Part shown: positions 8,645-19,044 of the stretch, in pieces | Numbering within the stretch: the first letter of the stretch is position 1 | Layout of the letters: each line of letters starts with the position of its first letter | Origin: an uncultured Prevotellaceae bacterium | Lineage (GTDB): Bacteria; Bacteroidota; Bacteroidia; Bacteroidales; Bacteroidaceae | DNA length: 64,000 bases | Direction: 5' to 3' | NCBI GenBank assembly: GCA_900316315.1 | Contig: ONCK01000003.1 | Span: forward strand, 103,969-167,968 | Made by a program: the position numbers and the translations under genes | The notes under the pieces: generated by a model | Told to the model about the DNA's origin: nothing | Database searches by the model: none | What the model saw: the letters and a program-made list of their open reading frames with translations, nothing else

Positions 8645-10150
8645 TTAGTCATTATTCTTCTGGGTCAGCGCTCGTCTGACAGCATCAGCCCACCCGGCTT
8701 TGGCACGCGCTATCTCGTCTGTATTCGCCCGTTCCGGCAGGAAGCGACGCTCTGCTTGCCACTGGCGCTTGACCTCGTCCAAACTATCCCAATAGCCGGT
8801 AGCCAAACCTGCCAAATAAGCAGCGCCAAGAGCCGTGGTCTCGGTAATCTTAGGACGGATAATCTCTGCATTGAGGATGTCGGCCTGGAATTGCATCATC
8901 AGATTGTTGCGAGAAGCGCCTCCGTCGACTTTAAGTTGTCTAATCTGTGTGCCAGTATCCCGCATTATGGCATTCATGATGTCGTAAGTCTGGAAGGCAA
9001 TGCCCTCAAGGGCTGCCCGGGCAATATGGGCAGATGTCGTGCCACGGCTGATTCCGCAAATGATGCCGCGCGCATGCTGATCCCAATAAGGAGCTCCCAT
9101 ACCTGTCAGGGCGGGCACGAAATAAACCCCACCCGTATCAGGCACGGTAGAAGCCAATTGCTCAATCTCCGAAGAAGACCTGATAATGCCCAGACCATCC
9201 CTCAGCCACTGCACGACAGAGCCCGCAACAAATATGGAGCCCTCCAAGGCGTAAGTTGTTTCCTGCCCTATCTGCCATGCGACAGTTGTGAGCAAATTGT
9301 TTTGTGAGATAATAGGCTGGTTGCCCGTATTCATGACGAGAAAACATCCCGTGCCATATGTATTCTTAATATCCCCCCGGTCTACACACATCTGACCGAA
9401 AAGGGCGGCCTGCTGATCTCCGGCAATGCCGCAAATGGGAACTTCGTGGGCAAAGAGCGTAGTCTTAGTATGACCATAAACTTCGCTGCAAGACTTCACC
9501 GTGGGCATCATACTACGCGGAATATCAAAGAGGTCAAGAAGCTCCTCATCCCAATCCAGCGTGTGTATGTTGAATAGCATCGTGCGGCTGGCATTGGTGA
9601 CATCTGTGACGTGTACTTCTCCACGCGTCAGACGCCATATGAGCCAACTGTCTACGGTGCCAAACCTCAATTTACCCTGTTCTGCCCGCTTACGGGCACC
9701 ACTCACATGATCAAGAATCCACTTAATCTTGGTGGCGGAAAAGTAAGCGTCTATGATAAGACCTGTCTTTTTCCGTATCAACTCGGTCATGCCTTCGCTA
9801 CGCAGCTGGTCGCAATAATCCGATGTACGACGGTCTTGCCAAACAATAGCATTGTAAATCGGCTCATCAGTCTCTGTGTCCCACACGATAGTGGTCTCTC
9901 GCTGATTGGTGATACCTATGCCGGCTATGTTTTTGCCATTGATGTCAATCTGCGTGATGGCTTCGGCAATGACGGAGGCCTGAGATGACCATATCTCATC
10001 CGGATTGTGCTCTATCCAACCAGACTGGGGAAAGATCTGAGTAAACTCCTTCTGGGCCACAGAGCGTATCTCGCCCGAGTGGTCAAAAACAATGGCGCGC
10101 GCACTGCTTGTGCCCTCGTCCAGCGCCAGAATATACTTCTCTTGTGACAT
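8645..10150 (-). CDS. glpK: Glycerol kinase GlpK
   Basis: 501 residues, the usual family length. FGGY-kinase landmarks: [20 protein letters not shown] at the N-terminus (phosphate loop), the [16 protein letters not shown] motif, [29 protein letters not shown], and [20 protein letters not shown]. It phosphorylates glycerol to sn-glycerol-3-phosphate with ATP in the cytoplasm. It is placed between glpC and glpF, linking uptake to oxidation by GlpABC. Confidence 0.96.
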   Translation of the reverse strand: MSQEKYILALDEGTSSARAIVFDHSGEIRSVAQKEFTQIFPQSGWIEHNPDEIWSSQASVIAEAITQIDINGKNIAGIGITNQRETTIVWDTETDEPIYNAIVWQDRRTSDYCDQLRSEGMTELIRKKTGLIIDAYFSATKIKWILDHVSGARKRAEQGKLRFGTVDSWLIWRLTRGEVHVTDVTNASRTMLFNIHTLDWDEELLDLFDIPRSMMPTVKSCSEVYGHTKTTLFAHEVPICGIAGDQQAALFGQMCVDRGDIKNTYGTGCFLVMNTGNQPIISQNNLLTTVAWQIGQETTYALEGSIFVAGSVVQWLRDGLGIIRSSSEIEQLASTVPDTGGVYFVPALTGMGAPYWDQHARGIICGISRGTTSAHIARAALEGIAFQTYDIMNAIMRDTGTQIRQLKVDGGASRNNLMMQFQADILNAEIIRPKITETTALGAAYLAGLATGYWDSLDEVKRQWQAERRFLPERANTDEIARAKAGWADAVRRALTQKNND

Positions 10151-10179
10151 AGTCTGGAGGTGAATAATGGCGTGATTGT

Positions 10180-11433
10180 CTACGAGTTAAGAGCTTTTGT
10201 AGCTTCGACATCCAGTGCGTCTGCAAGGATACTAATGGGATTCTCGACAGGAGCAGATGTCGACATCTCAATTTGCCACTTACATGTCTCGCAATCTGTG
10301 GCAACGAGATCAGGGTGAACTTCTTCGATAAGTTTGAAGAGTGGAGATCCAATAGCGCTGGCGACATCGTGGTTCTCCTTCTTAAAGGCGTAAGTTCCCG
10401 CCTGACCGCAGCACATGGAGTCAAGCATGACAAAGTCCACTCCCGGGATCATCTTCAACAGCGATGTACTGTAGATGATCCAGCCCAGACGCTCCATGTG
10501 ACATGCCGAATGATAAGCGATACGCTTCTTGTAGTCCTTGCGAAATACCAGGTTGACCTTGCCTGACTCCACCAACTGATAGATGAAGCGTGTGGCCAGT
10601 GACAGGCTGTCCTTCACCTTGTCATTATTGATTTGGAGCAGATGAGGGTATTCCTCGCGCATAGTAAAAGTACAAGTGCTGCTCGTCGTCAAGACCGGCA
10701 TGCCTTTGGAGACACTCTCCGTCATCGACTTGATGTTAACTTCCCCTTGCCGTTTTGCTTGGCTAGACATGCCATTGGCAATGAGGGCGACGCCGCAGCA
10801 TTTCTCCTTGTCCAGCAGGGACACCCCATAGCCAATCGCATTCATCAGCTTCACAAAGTCTTGTCCCAATTTGGGAAAATTGTAGTTAACATAGCAGCCG
10901 TGAAAGTAGCTGACTTTTTTCGTATACTTACTTTGTTGAGGCAGCGCATGCTTCTTAAACCACGTCTCAAACCGTTGGCTGCTGTAGCTGGGCATCGTCT
11001 TGGTCTTGTCCAGGCCAATCATCATGTCCATCACGGCCTTGGCGGGCTTCAGCTTGAGCGACATATTTACGATGGGGGCCACACGCGTCGCAATACTTCC
11101 GACGAGGTCAGTATTGCCCATCGTCCAGTCACGCAGACTCGGTCTATGGGTACTGTATTTGATACGGGCAGCCTGGATGATATCGCCTATTTTGACGCCT
11201 TCCGGACAAGCGACTTCACAACGCTTGCAGTTGAGACACATTTTAAGAGCTTTCTCGTCAAAATATTTCGCATCTTTTATACGGTAGCGCTCTCCGTCCG
11301 GTCCCGCGTGCTTAGGCCCAGGATAAAAAGGCGTAACTGCAGCGACTGGGCAATATGCCGTACAGATAGTGCACTTAAGGCACTGCTCTAACTCGTTTGT
11401 GCTTATATTTGATAGTTGTAATTCGTCACCCAT
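10180..11433 (-). CDS. glpC: Anaerobic glycerol-3-phosphate dehydrogenase subunit C
   Basis: 417 residues. Two ferredoxin-type [4Fe-4S] motifs: C18-C21-C24-C28 ([12 protein letters not shown]) and C66-C69-C72-C76 ([12 protein letters not shown]). Two cysteine-rich CCG-type domains follow ([13 protein letters not shown] and [12 protein letters not shown]). GlpC anchors the GlpAB dimer to the membrane and passes electrons to the menaquinone pool. It starts 10 nt after glpB. The three-subunit dehydrogenase is complete. Confidence 0.94.
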   Translation of the reverse strand: MGDELQLSNISTNELEQCLKCTICTAYCPVAAVTPFYPGPKHAGPDGERYRIKDAKYFDEKALKMCLNCKRCEVACPEGVKIGDIIQAARIKYSTHRPSLRDWTMGNTDLVGSIATRVAPIVNMSLKLKPAKAVMDMMIGLDKTKTMPSYSSQRFETWFKKHALPQQSKYTKKVSYFHGCYVNYNFPKLGQDFVKLMNAIGYGVSLLDKEKCCGVALIANGMSSQAKRQGEVNIKSMTESVSKGMPVLTTSSTCTFTMREEYPHLLQINNDKVKDSLSLATRFIYQLVESGKVNLVFRKDYKKRIAYHSACHMERLGWIIYSTSLLKMIPGVDFVMLDSMCCGQAGTYAFKKENHDVASAIGSPLFKLIEEVHPDLVATDCETCKWQIEMSTSAPVENPISILADALDVEATKALNS

Positions 11434-11443
11434 GGAGAATATG

Positions 11444-12697
11444 TTATTTTTTTAAGATGATATTTGCTACAGCTGTTCCCGTGACGGCATCCACACCTGT
11501 CCCATCAGCAAGACGGATGGAATTGTTGCCACTCAAAATAGATCCGACGGCATAGACATTTTCAAGGACTACCCCATTCTTGTATGCACGGAATGAGCCG
11601 TCTGTCTTGACGCCAAACTGCATATACGGCTGAGCAGCAAAAACATTTGCATCGTACCAAGACTCACGTTGACTTGTATAATCAATATCCAAATCAAATA
11701 TGGGCTCGTACACCCTTTCATAATTGGCGATGATACCTTGGCTTCTGAACGAACCACTTGCCACTACGAACTCATTGGCCTGCAAGATCTCGTCTGTCAG
11801 TTTCTCTGTTGAGACATCCGTCACACGGTTGTATTGGATATTTCCTTTGATAACCCTATCTCCGATCAGGAATGTACCTCCGAGTTTTTCAAAGCGTTGT
11901 TTAAGCTTCGCCTGTACAGAGATACCGCATACAGATGGGGGCAAAGTTGCAACCATTCTGATAGGCTTCGATACTTTTGATTGCAATGTCTTAAATTCGT
12001 CACTTGTTCCCCACCCTATAATATTCGGTAAGAGAATTGTGTCAACATTGTTATCTTTTCCAAGGTTATTAAGTTCTTGCGCAAAAGAGCTCATAGCGTT
12101 TTCGTCAATGAGAACTTTTGCAAGATTAGTCGCCCTCATCTCCGAAGGGCTCTTACGGCGGAAACTGAAGACTTGGTCCTCAAGTTCCTTAACCATGACC
12201 TCAACTCCTTGCTGTTTCAAATTGGCTTCCATGAAATCGACAGGCAAATCCATAAATTCTTTAGGATAAGCCAGCAGAACCTTGTGAGTTTTTAGCTGCC
12301 CGGCACTGTCTATCATTGCCATTCCTTCAAGAGTAAGCCATGTAGGTTCAAGAAGTCCAGTGGGAGTCAGACGATAATGATTAGCCATATAACTCCCCTT
12401 GACATTTATACCAGCACCAGCGAGCAACTGAGAGAAAGCTGTAGCGGTTTCAATCAATGTTTCATTGTCCAATTTCCTATATGGGTGTGAGTCTGGTAAT
12501 TGAGCAATAGCCTCAAGAGGATGCTCAACTTCCTTTTCTTGGATATCATATCCCAACATATCGAAAGAACCTGAGAAGAAATGGAGGGAACTCTGTCCTG
12601 TAGCGGCAATTGCTACTTTTTTGCCAGCTTGTGCCAAGCTAATTCCACAACAGAGACCACTTAAGCCGCCACCTATGATAATTGTATCAAATTTCAT
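11444..12697 (-). CDS. glpB: Anaerobic glycerol-3-phosphate dehydrogenase subunit B
   Basis: 417 residues. The N-terminal Rossmann FAD motif reads FDTIIIGGGLSGLCCGISLA. The C-terminal GSFRSQGI and AVGSILSGNNSIRLADGTGVDAVTGTAVA segments are typical of GlpB. It is the FMN/FAD-containing partner of GlpA in the GlpABC complex. It is 21 nt after glpA and 10 nt before glpC, in one transcription unit. Confidence 0.93.
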   Translation of the reverse strand: MKFDTIIIGGGLSGLCCGISLAQAGKKVAIAATGQSSLHFFSGSFDMLGYDIQEKEVEHPLEAIAQLPDSHPYRKLDNETLIETATAFSQLLAGAGINVKGSYMANHYRLTPTGLLEPTWLTLEGMAMIDSAGQLKTHKVLLAYPKEFMDLPVDFMEANLKQQGVEVMVKELEDQVFSFRRKSPSEMRATNLAKVLIDENAMSSFAQELNNLGKDNNVDTILLPNIIGWGTSDEFKTLQSKVSKPIRMVATLPPSVCGISVQAKLKQRFEKLGGTFLIGDRVIKGNIQYNRVTDVSTEKLTDEILQANEFVVASGSFRSQGIIANYERVYEPIFDLDIDYTSQRESWYDANVFAAQPYMQFGVKTDGSFRAYKNGVVLENVYAVGSILSGNNSIRLADGTGVDAVTGTAVANIILKK

Positions 12698-12718
12698 TGC
12701 AATACTTAATCTTTTACT

Positions 12719-14320
12719 TTAATTGAAATTTTTATCTTTCAATCCACAAAGTCCTTGGAATATCTCTGCAGACATCTGTGCTTCACTCAAAGTTTGCCCC
12801 CATCCAACAGGCATCATACCTTTCCAACGTTCTTGGAGAAATTTGTGTAAATCCTTTTGAGCCTCACAAATATTACCTTTGAGTTTACCTATCAGACAAG
12901 CAGCTCGCATCGCACACAGTCCACCTTGACAGGTTCCCATGCCTACGCGTGTACATTGACGAAGCTGAATGAGATTGTTGACTCCTTGATGCTCAACAGC
13001 ATACTTTACCTCGCCTACGCTCACCTCCTCACACTCGCACACTAGCGCACGGTCTCCGTCACTGTCGCGCTCGATATGCGGCTGACGACAACCGTGCCTG
13101 CCCGACTCCACATTGAAGAGGTACATATACGGCCCATCTTTGGCCACAGGAGCCTCGCTCTCACTGCCCGGCAGCGGTGTGGACGCCGTCTCGCAGATAG
13201 CCTCAACACCCAGTTTCTCGCAGACCTTATCCGTCGCGATCTCCGCCATTAGGCGATACGTCATCAGTTTACCACCTGTGATGGTAATCATCCCCGCCAT
13301 GCCATCTCTCTCCTCATGATCCAGACAGACGATACCTCGACTGATGCTGCGGCCCGTAGGGTCGTCGTCGCTTGCCACCAGGGGCCTCACCCCCGCGTAA
13401 GCCCTCAGGATGCGCGTGGTCGCCAGTGCCGGCGCCAGTTTAGCCCCCTCTGTGAGCAGAATATTGACTTCCTCCGGCGTAACACGCATATCGTCGACCG
13501 ACTCTATGGGCACACGGTCACTCGTCGTACCGATGACGCAGATGGCGTCTCCCGGTACCAGAATGTCGGCATTGGCTGGTTTACGACAGCGATTGATAAG
13601 CATATTGTTGACGCGATGGCCAAAGACGAGCAGACTACCCTTGGCAGGAAACATATTGATGTTGATGCCTGCCATCTTGGCTATCAGACATCCCCAAATA
13701 CCGGCAGCGTTGACTGTGATACGAGCTCGTATCTCCTTTACCTCGCCCGTCAGATTATTTCTGGCTTTGACACCGAGAACACGACCGTTTACTATGATTA
13801 ATCCGATTACCTCGTGAAACTTCAGTACATCTGCGCCTCGATTAATTGCGTCGGCAACATTGCTAAGCGTCAGTCGAAAAGGATCTACGCTGCCATCGGG
13901 CACTCTTACAGCTCCAACAATTGCCGGATTAACTGCAGGCTCCAATCTTTTGGCCTCCTCAGGATCGAGAATATCAGCACGTATACCCGCTTTGCGGCAT
14001 GATTCGACAAATTTTTGCTGATAGTTCAAGTCGTCTTCGGGTAAAGAGATGAAGAGACCATCATGCTCCTCCACACAGTGATGGGCGATACGACGCAGGA
14101 TCATATTTTCCTTGATACACTCCTCTGCCGATTCTGCATCCGTGACTGCATAGCGAGCTCCGCTGTGTAGCATGCCATGATTACGTCCCGTCGCACCGTC
14201 AGCCAGGTTTTGGCGTTCGAGAAGCAGAGTCTTAAGTCCACGCATCGAGCAGTCACGTGCTACGCCTGCACCCGTTATGCCGCCTCCAATGACGATGACA
14301 TCATATTCTTGTTGTGCCAT
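12719..14320 (-). CDS. glpA: Anaerobic glycerol-3-phosphate dehydrogenase subunit A
   Basis: 533 residues. The N-terminal FAD motif is YDVIVIGGGITGAGVARDCS, followed by the DAO-fold catalytic domain. A C-terminal BFD-like [2Fe-2S] domain has cysteines in LVCECEEVSVGEVKYA and LRQCTRVGMGTCQGGLC. It oxidises sn-glycerol-3-phosphate to dihydroxyacetone phosphate without oxygen. It is the first gene of the glp operon. Its leader contains a perfect 20-bp palindrome that could control the whole operon. Confidence 0.95.
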   Translation of the reverse strand: MAQQEYDVIVIGGGITGAGVARDCSMRGLKTLLLERQNLADGATGRNHGMLHSGARYAVTDAESAEECIKENMILRRIAHHCVEEHDGLFISLPEDDLNYQQKFVESCRKAGIRADILDPEEAKRLEPAVNPAIVGAVRVPDGSVDPFRLTLSNVADAINRGADVLKFHEVIGLIIVNGRVLGVKARNNLTGEVKEIRARITVNAAGIWGCLIAKMAGININMFPAKGSLLVFGHRVNNMLINRCRKPANADILVPGDAICVIGTTSDRVPIESVDDMRVTPEEVNILLTEGAKLAPALATTRILRAYAGVRPLVASDDDPTGRSISRGIVCLDHEERDGMAGMITITGGKLMTYRLMAEIATDKVCEKLGVEAICETASTPLPGSESEAPVAKDGPYMYLFNVESGRHGCRQPHIERDSDGDRALVCECEEVSVGEVKYAVEHQGVNNLIQLRQCTRVGMGTCQGGLCAMRAACLIGKLKGNICEAQKDLHKFLQERWKGMMPVGWGQTLSEAQMSAEIFQGLCGLKDKNFN

Positions 14321-14374
14321 TGATTTGGTAAAAAATTTTATTCTTTATCTTATACTACGTTTCTTTTGACAAGG

Positions 14375-14394
14375 TCGGACTTATATAAGTCCGA
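14375..14394. promoter_or_regulatory. Perfect 20-bp palindrome in the glpA leader
   Basis: TCGGACTTATATAAGTCCGA is identical to its reverse complement. It lies 55 nt upstream of ATG 14320 and downstream of the candidate -7 box at 14416-14409, so it is in the transcribed leader. It could be a dimeric repressor's operator, an RNA stem-loop, or both. Its left arm extends into ACAAGGTCGGACTTAT (14369-14384), a 16-mer that recurs in the dispersed repeat near 42,430. Confidence 0.75.
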
Positions 14395-14408
14395 ACCCTA
14401 TCGGCCGA

Positions 14409-14416
14409 CAAAATTA
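14409..14416 (-). promoter_or_regulatory. Candidate -7 box for the glp operon
   Basis: Minus strand TAATTTTG, matching TAnnTTTG. It implies a ~80-nt leader before glpA that contains the palindrome. No good -33 box was seen at the expected distance. Confidence 0.45.
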
Positions 14417-14934
14417 CACAAATTTCAATAATTAGCGCAATTCGCCCACTACTTTTATCGCTAAACTTTACAATCCTCTCTTATAAACAAAGTTATCTAT
14501 TACAAGAAATAGACTAACCATTCTATGTCTACACTTCATCTTCCACTCTCTGTCACACGAAGTCAGAAACATCTTCCGACAATTTCTCAGACAGATCTAA
14601 ACAAGTTTGTAAAACATATCATGAAATCAAAGTAAAAGATAAATCCTCTGATTCATAATACAAGCGTTTACATAAATAGAGCAAAATAATGTAGCCCAAT
14701 AAAGGTAAGTATATCATACACTTTCTCGAGATAGCAACATCTCTTTCATCGTTTCTAACATCGCTAGTTCTAATACTAAAAAATGCAGGAAAAAGAGCTT
14801 ATTCCTCTTTGTTTTATAAACTAATCTTATTATTACTTGTATGCTCTCATCCTTAATAAGTAGTAAGGCGTATTATACGATAGGCTTCACTGATCGTATG
14901 GTAATATCCACGCACAGTTTTCTCTCAGATATTG

Positions 14935-14980
14935 AAAATTGCCCGAGGAATCATACATATTTTTCCCCCGAGCAATTTTT
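14935..14980 (-). terminator. Terminator hairpin after ahpF
   Basis: AAAATTGCCCGAGG (14935-14948) pairs, with two mismatches, with CCCCGAGCAATTTT (14966-14979). On the minus strand the stem is followed by TTTTC. It sits 63 nt beyond the ahpF stop. Confidence 0.65.
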
Positions 14981-15042
14981 CTCATGGTGTATTTAGACAC
15001 GTTATTCTCCGAAAGACTTTTAACGACAGTATATTCTATAAT

Positions 15043-16593
15043 TTATTTTTGATAAAGTGTGTCCTCAAAAGCAGAAAGTGCGGCCTTAGCCCCTTCGCCC
15101 ATTGCGATCATAATCTGCTTATAAGGTATTGAACTTACGTCACCTGCTGCATATATCCCAGGCAGAGAAGTGTGATTTCTACCGTCGATGATGATTTCCC
15201 TACGAGCATTTAGCTCAAGTGCCTCCTTAAAGATTTCGCTGTTGGGTTGAAGCCCTATCTGGACAAAGACTCCATTAAGTTCTTCATAGGTCACCTCTTC
15301 GGTATCAAGATTGCGTACGTCTATGCCCGTGAGTTTACCATCGCTACTGCTAAGCCCAACTGTCTGACTGCGAAAGTGGATATCAACATTGGGCAAAGCG
15401 CGGAGTTTCTGTTGTAAGACATTGTCTGCCTTCAAAGTCTGTCCAAATTCATATAAACTTACATGATGGCAAATGCCTGCCAATTCAATGGCAGCTTCGA
15501 CGCCGCTATTGCCTCCGCCAATCACAGCGACTCGCTTCCCTTTGTAGAAAGGTCCGTCACAATGCGGGCAAAAGTGTACGCCATGACCTATCAGTTGCTC
15601 TTCGCCATCCAATCCGAGACGTCGCCAGCCAGCACCTGTCGCAATGATGACTCTCGGAGCAATAAAGATTTCTCCCCCTTTAGTCTTTACACGTTTCACT
15701 TCGCCATCAAAGTCAACACGCGAAATTTTGCGGTCTGCAAACACATCTATCTGATAGTCACTAAGATGAGATATAAGATCGGAAGCCAGTTGTGCTCCTG
15801 TCGTTTTCTTCACGCTGATGACATTCTCTATACCTGTCGTATCATTCACTTGACCGCCTAATCGTCTTGCTACAACTGCTACTCGCTGTCCTTTGCGGGC
15901 CGCATATATCGCAGCGGCGACACCTGCAGGACCGCCGCCAAGGACCATAAGATCATAGCTTCGCTCCACGGTCTCTGTATTTGTCTGGGAGTCCACGCCA
16001 AAACGTTCCTCTAGTTCTTCCAATAGTGTGCCCAGACTTCCACGTCCCACGTGCAGCAGATTTCCATTGGCATATACCGATGGTACAGCCTGTATGCCGA
16101 GTCGTGAGATTTCCTCTGGGCAGACAGCTCCGTCAACCATCTCATGGGTGATACGGAGATTGAGTATCGCCATTACATTGAGCGCCTGTACAACTTCAGG
16201 ACAATTTGTACATTTAAGCGATACATAAGTTCTAAGTTGTATGTCAACATTGAGGGCCTTGATGCGGCGTACAAGACTCTCATCTGGCAAGTTACGTCCT
16301 ACTCCATCCGCATTGAGCAAGGCCAACAGCAACGAGGTAAATTCATGGCCATTAGGAATTCCGCGAAAGGAGATGCCTGTTGCCTCTCCATCTTTGATAA
16401 TAGAGAAGCGAAACGCTTCTCCATCGTGATATTCAACGCTCAAGTGCGGACTGGCCGAAGCTATATCTTCAACAAATTCACTGAAAAGCACAGCATCGTG
16501 AGAGTTTCGATCGCACTCTACTCTAAATATAAAGGATGAGCTGAGTCTGCTCAGCACATCCTTCACTTGATTTATAACCTGTATGTCCAGCAT
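15043..16593 (-). CDS. ahpF: Alkyl hydroperoxide reductase subunit F
   Basis: 516 residues. The N-terminal tandem thioredoxin-like domain has its redox pair at C128/C131 (KCTNCPEV), one residue from the E. coli AhpF C129/C132. The thioredoxin-reductase-like part has FAD-binding LMVLGGGPAGVAAAIYAARKG, the second redox pair in CPHCDGPF, NADH-binding VAVIGGGNSGVEAA, and YAAGDVSSIPYKQIMIA. It uses NADH to re-reduce AhpC. It starts 5 nt after ahpC, in the same operon. Confidence 0.96.
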   Translation of the reverse strand: MLDIQVINQVKDVLSRLSSSFIFRVECDRNSHDAVLFSEFVEDIASASPHLSVEYHDGEAFRFSIIKDGEATGISFRGIPNGHEFTSLLLALLNADGVGRNLPDESLVRRIKALNVDIQLRTYVSLKCTNCPEVVQALNVMAILNLRITHEMVDGAVCPEEISRLGIQAVPSVYANGNLLHVGRGSLGTLLEELEERFGVDSQTNTETVERSYDLMVLGGGPAGVAAAIYAARKGQRVAVVARRLGGQVNDTTGIENVISVKKTTGAQLASDLISHLSDYQIDVFADRKISRVDFDGEVKRVKTKGGEIFIAPRVIIATGAGWRRLGLDGEEQLIGHGVHFCPHCDGPFYKGKRVAVIGGGNSGVEAAIELAGICHHVSLYEFGQTLKADNVLQQKLRALPNVDIHFRSQTVGLSSSDGKLTGIDVRNLDTEEVTYEELNGVFVQIGLQPNSEIFKEALELNARREIIIDGRNHTSLPGIYAAGDVSSIPYKQIMIAMGEGAKAALSAFEDTLYQK

Positions 16594-16598
16594 CGAAT

Positions 16599-17165
16599 CT
16601 AGAGTTTTCCTACGAGGTCAATACTAGGCTTCAAAGTCTCAGAGCCTTCTTGCCATTTGGCAGGACAAACTTCGCCGTTATGACTAGCGACATACTGAGC
16701 GGCATGAACTTTGCGCACCAGTTCATCTGCATTGCGTCCTATGCTGTTGTCCTGGATTTCTGCGAGCTTGACAAGGCCTTCAGGATTTACAAGGAATGTA
16801 CCACGGTAAGCGACGCCTTCATCTTCTTTGTAAACTCCAAATCCGCGTGAGAGCACGGCAAGGGGATCGGCAAGCATGGCATACTGAAGCTTGGCTATAC
16901 GGTCTGATGTATCGTGCCATGCCTTATGGACAAAATGGCTGTCGGTACTCACCGAGAACACCTCCACTCCCATGCCACGGAGCTCTTGATACTTACTCTG
17001 CAGGTCTTCAAGCTCCGTAGGGCATACGAAGGTGAAATCAGCTGGATAAAAGAAGAACAGCGCCCACTTGCCTTCAATGTCTTTATTACTGACGGTTTTG
17101 AACTCTCCATTCTGAAAAGCCTGTACGGTGAACTCGGGGGTACGATGATTGATAATTGTTTCCAT
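16599..17165 (-). CDS. ahpC: Alkyl hydroperoxide reductase subunit C (2-Cys peroxiredoxin)
   Basis: 188 residues. The peroxidatic Cys48 lies in PADFTFVCPTELEDL and the resolving Cys167 in NGEVCPAKWQEG, close to the E. coli AhpC positions. It reduces H2O2 and organic peroxides in the cytoplasm and is recycled by AhpF, encoded 5 nt downstream. With the reverse rubrerythrin it forms the peroxide defence of this window. Confidence 0.96.
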   Translation of the reverse strand: METIINHRTPEFTVQAFQNGEFKTVSNKDIEGKWALFFFYPADFTFVCPTELEDLQSKYQELRGMGVEVFSVSTDSHFVHKAWHDTSDRIAKLQYAMLADPLAVLSRGFGVYKEDEGVAYRGTFLVNPEGLVKLAEIQDNSIGRNADELVRKVHAAQYVASHNGEVCPAKWQEGSETLKPSIDLVGKL

Positions 17166-17210
17166 AATTATTTTTTTAGATTGTTAAACTTGTGTCTCTT
17201 TTTGACACTG

Positions 17211-17218
17211 CAAAAGTA
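17211..17218 (-). promoter_or_regulatory. -7 box for ahpCF
   Basis: Minus strand TACTTTTG, matching TAnnTTTG, about 45 nt before ATG 17165. I did not recognise a specific OxyR site. Confidence 0.55.
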
Positions 17219-17476
17219 GAAGGACTCAGCCGAGGGAACAACAGACTAAAACTATCAGGCAATAGAAAAGCTCAATAACTGAAGGTAATGGATAGATTGT
17301 CAAACTGATGTGGAAATATTATTTTTTTCAAAAAAAATATCGAGTCTGTCATGCAACTAGATCTATTGGGCATAACAAAGATTCTGTCTTCCGCATTTTT
17401 GACAGCGGGCTGAAAAGTACCGGGTACGCAAAAATTAAAAAAATCTATTAAACCGCCACATTTATGTCAGAAAGAT

Positions 17477-17484
17477 TACCTTTG
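17477..17484 (+). promoter_or_regulatory. -7 box deciding the dnaB start
   Basis: TACCTTTG ends 22 nt before ATG 17506 and lies downstream of the alternative in-frame ATG 17464, so the shorter protein is favoured. Confidence 0.6.
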
Positions 17485-17505
17485 CATTCCGTATCAATAT
17501 ATATT

Positions 17506-19044
17506 ATGCCTGAAAATAAAACTCCTGCCCGCCGTCGTCAGCCGGACACGGCTTCGCCTGAAGAAAACTTTAGACATCTCCAACCTCAGGCTCCCGAACT
17601 GGAGGCGGCAGTACTGGGTAGTATCATGGTAGAGCATGATGCCTACTCGCTCGTGAGCGAGATACTCAAGCCTGAGAGCTTTTACGAGCACCGCAATCAG
17701 TTGGTCTATACAGCCATACAGACGCTCATGATGGAAGACGAGCCTGTCGATATGCTCACCGTCACCGAGCAACTCAAAAAAATGGGCAAGCTAGACAATG
17801 TGGGTGGGCCGCTATATATTACTAAACTGTGTGACACGGTCACGGGGTCGTCGGACATAGAATACTATGCGGGCATTATAGCCCAAAAATACTTGGCCAG
17901 ACAACTTATCTCCTTCTCCAGCCGCGTACAGACGAGCGCCTTTGACGAGACGAAGGATATCAGCGAACTGCTCCAGGAGACGGAGGCAGACCTCTTTACA
18001 ATAACACAGAGCAATCAGCGTAAGGACTATACACAGATAGACCCGGTCATCAAAGAGGCTGAGAAGATGCTCCACGATGCGGCGGCCAGAGCGGACGGAC
18101 TGAGCGGTATCCCAAGTGGTTTTCACGAACTGGACAAGATGACCAACGGATGGCAAAACTCGGACCTGATCATCATCGCTGCGCGACCGGCGATGGGCAA
18201 GACAGCTTTTGCTCTGTCTATGGCAAAGAATATTGTCGTCGACCAGCAGATTCCACTGGCCTTCTTCTCGCTCGAAATGAGCAATGTCCAGCTCATCAAC
18301 CGTATGATTACCAATGTCTGTGAAATCACCGGAGACAAGATACGTAGTGGGCAACTCAAGCCCTATGAGTGGAATCTATTTGACCTTAAAATCAAACAGT
18401 TGTACGGCAAGCCCTTCTACATCGACGATACGCCTTCTCTCTCGATTTACGAGCTGCGCACCAAGGCGCGGAGACTGGTGAGGGAGCACAATGTTAAAAT
18501 GATCATTATCGACTATCTGCAACTGATGAATGCGTCGGGATCAAGATTTGGCAGCCGCCAAGAGGAGGTGAGCAACATCAGTCGCTCACTCAAGGGATTG
18601 GCCAAGGAACTCAATATCCCCATCATTGCCCTTAGTCAGCTCAACCGTGGCGTCGAGCAGCGTGAAGGAAACGAAGGCAAGGAACCTAAACTGAGCGATT
18701 TGCGCGAGTCGGGAGCCATCGAGCAAGATGCCGATATCGTATGCTTCATCCACCGTCCGGAGTACTACAAGATCTATCGCAGTCCTGAAGGGGAAGATCT
18801 CCATGGAAAAGCCATGATTATTGTGGCAAAACATCGCAACGGCGCTGTGGGGGATGTGATGCTTAACTTTAAGAAAAATTTCGCCCGCTTCGAAAATCTC
18901 GACGATGACCTCATTCCCACTTATGACGGGCAATCAGCTGAATTTAGCAGCCGTATTAATGATGATCCGCTATCGTCGGATACGCCTCTTCCTTCCTCAA
19001 CTCCAGATAATTTCGGAAATAATCCCGAAGATAGACCATTCTAA
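17506..19044 (+). CDS. dnaB: Replicative DNA helicase DnaB
   Basis: 512 residues from ATG 17506 (MPENKTPARRRQ). The N-terminal DnaB domain begins at APELEAAVLGSIM (about residue 29). The RecA-like helicase domain has Walker A AARPAMGKTAFAL at about 225-237, Walker B in MIIIDYLQLM, and a downstream SDLRESGAIEQDADIVCFIHRPEYY. It is the hexameric 5'-3' helicase of the replication fork. The tail after LNFKKNFARFENL is Ser/Asp/Pro-rich and likely disordered. An in-frame ATG at 17464 exists but lies upstream of the -7 box. Confidence 0.96.
   Translation: MPENKTPARRRQPDTASPEENFRHLQPQAPELEAAVLGSIMVEHDAYSLVSEILKPESFYEHRNQLVYTAIQTLMMEDEPVDMLTVTEQLKKMGKLDNVGGPLYITKLCDTVTGSSDIEYYAGIIAQKYLARQLISFSSRVQTSAFDETKDISELLQETEADLFTITQSNQRKDYTQIDPVIKEAEKMLHDAAARADGLSGIPSGFHELDKMTNGWQNSDLIIIAARPAMGKTAFALSMAKNIVVDQQIPLAFFSLEMSNVQLINRMITNVCEITGDKIRSGQLKPYEWNLFDLKIKQLYGKPFYIDDTPSLSIYELRTKARRLVREHNVKMIIIDYLQLMNASGSRFGSRQEEVSNISRSLKGLAKELNIPIIALSQLNRGVEQREGNEGKEPKLSDLRESGAIEQDADIVCFIHRPEYYKIYRSPEGEDLHGKAMIIVAKHRNGAVGDVMLNFKKNFARFENLDDDLIPTYDGQSAEFSSRINDDPLSSDTPLPSSTPDNFGNNPEDRPF

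Larger units (their letters stand above)
14395..15042. other. AT-rich intergenic region between glpA and ahpF
   Basis: About 650 nt, AT-rich, without a credible gene. It contains the glp promoter on the right-hand side of glpA and the ahpF terminator hairpin (14935-14980). I see nothing else recognisable. Confidence 0.5.

Noticed and set aside
15043..16593. Thioredoxin reductase (trxB)
   Set aside because: The extra N-terminal double thioredoxin-like domain with C128/C131 and the ahpC neighbour make it AhpF.
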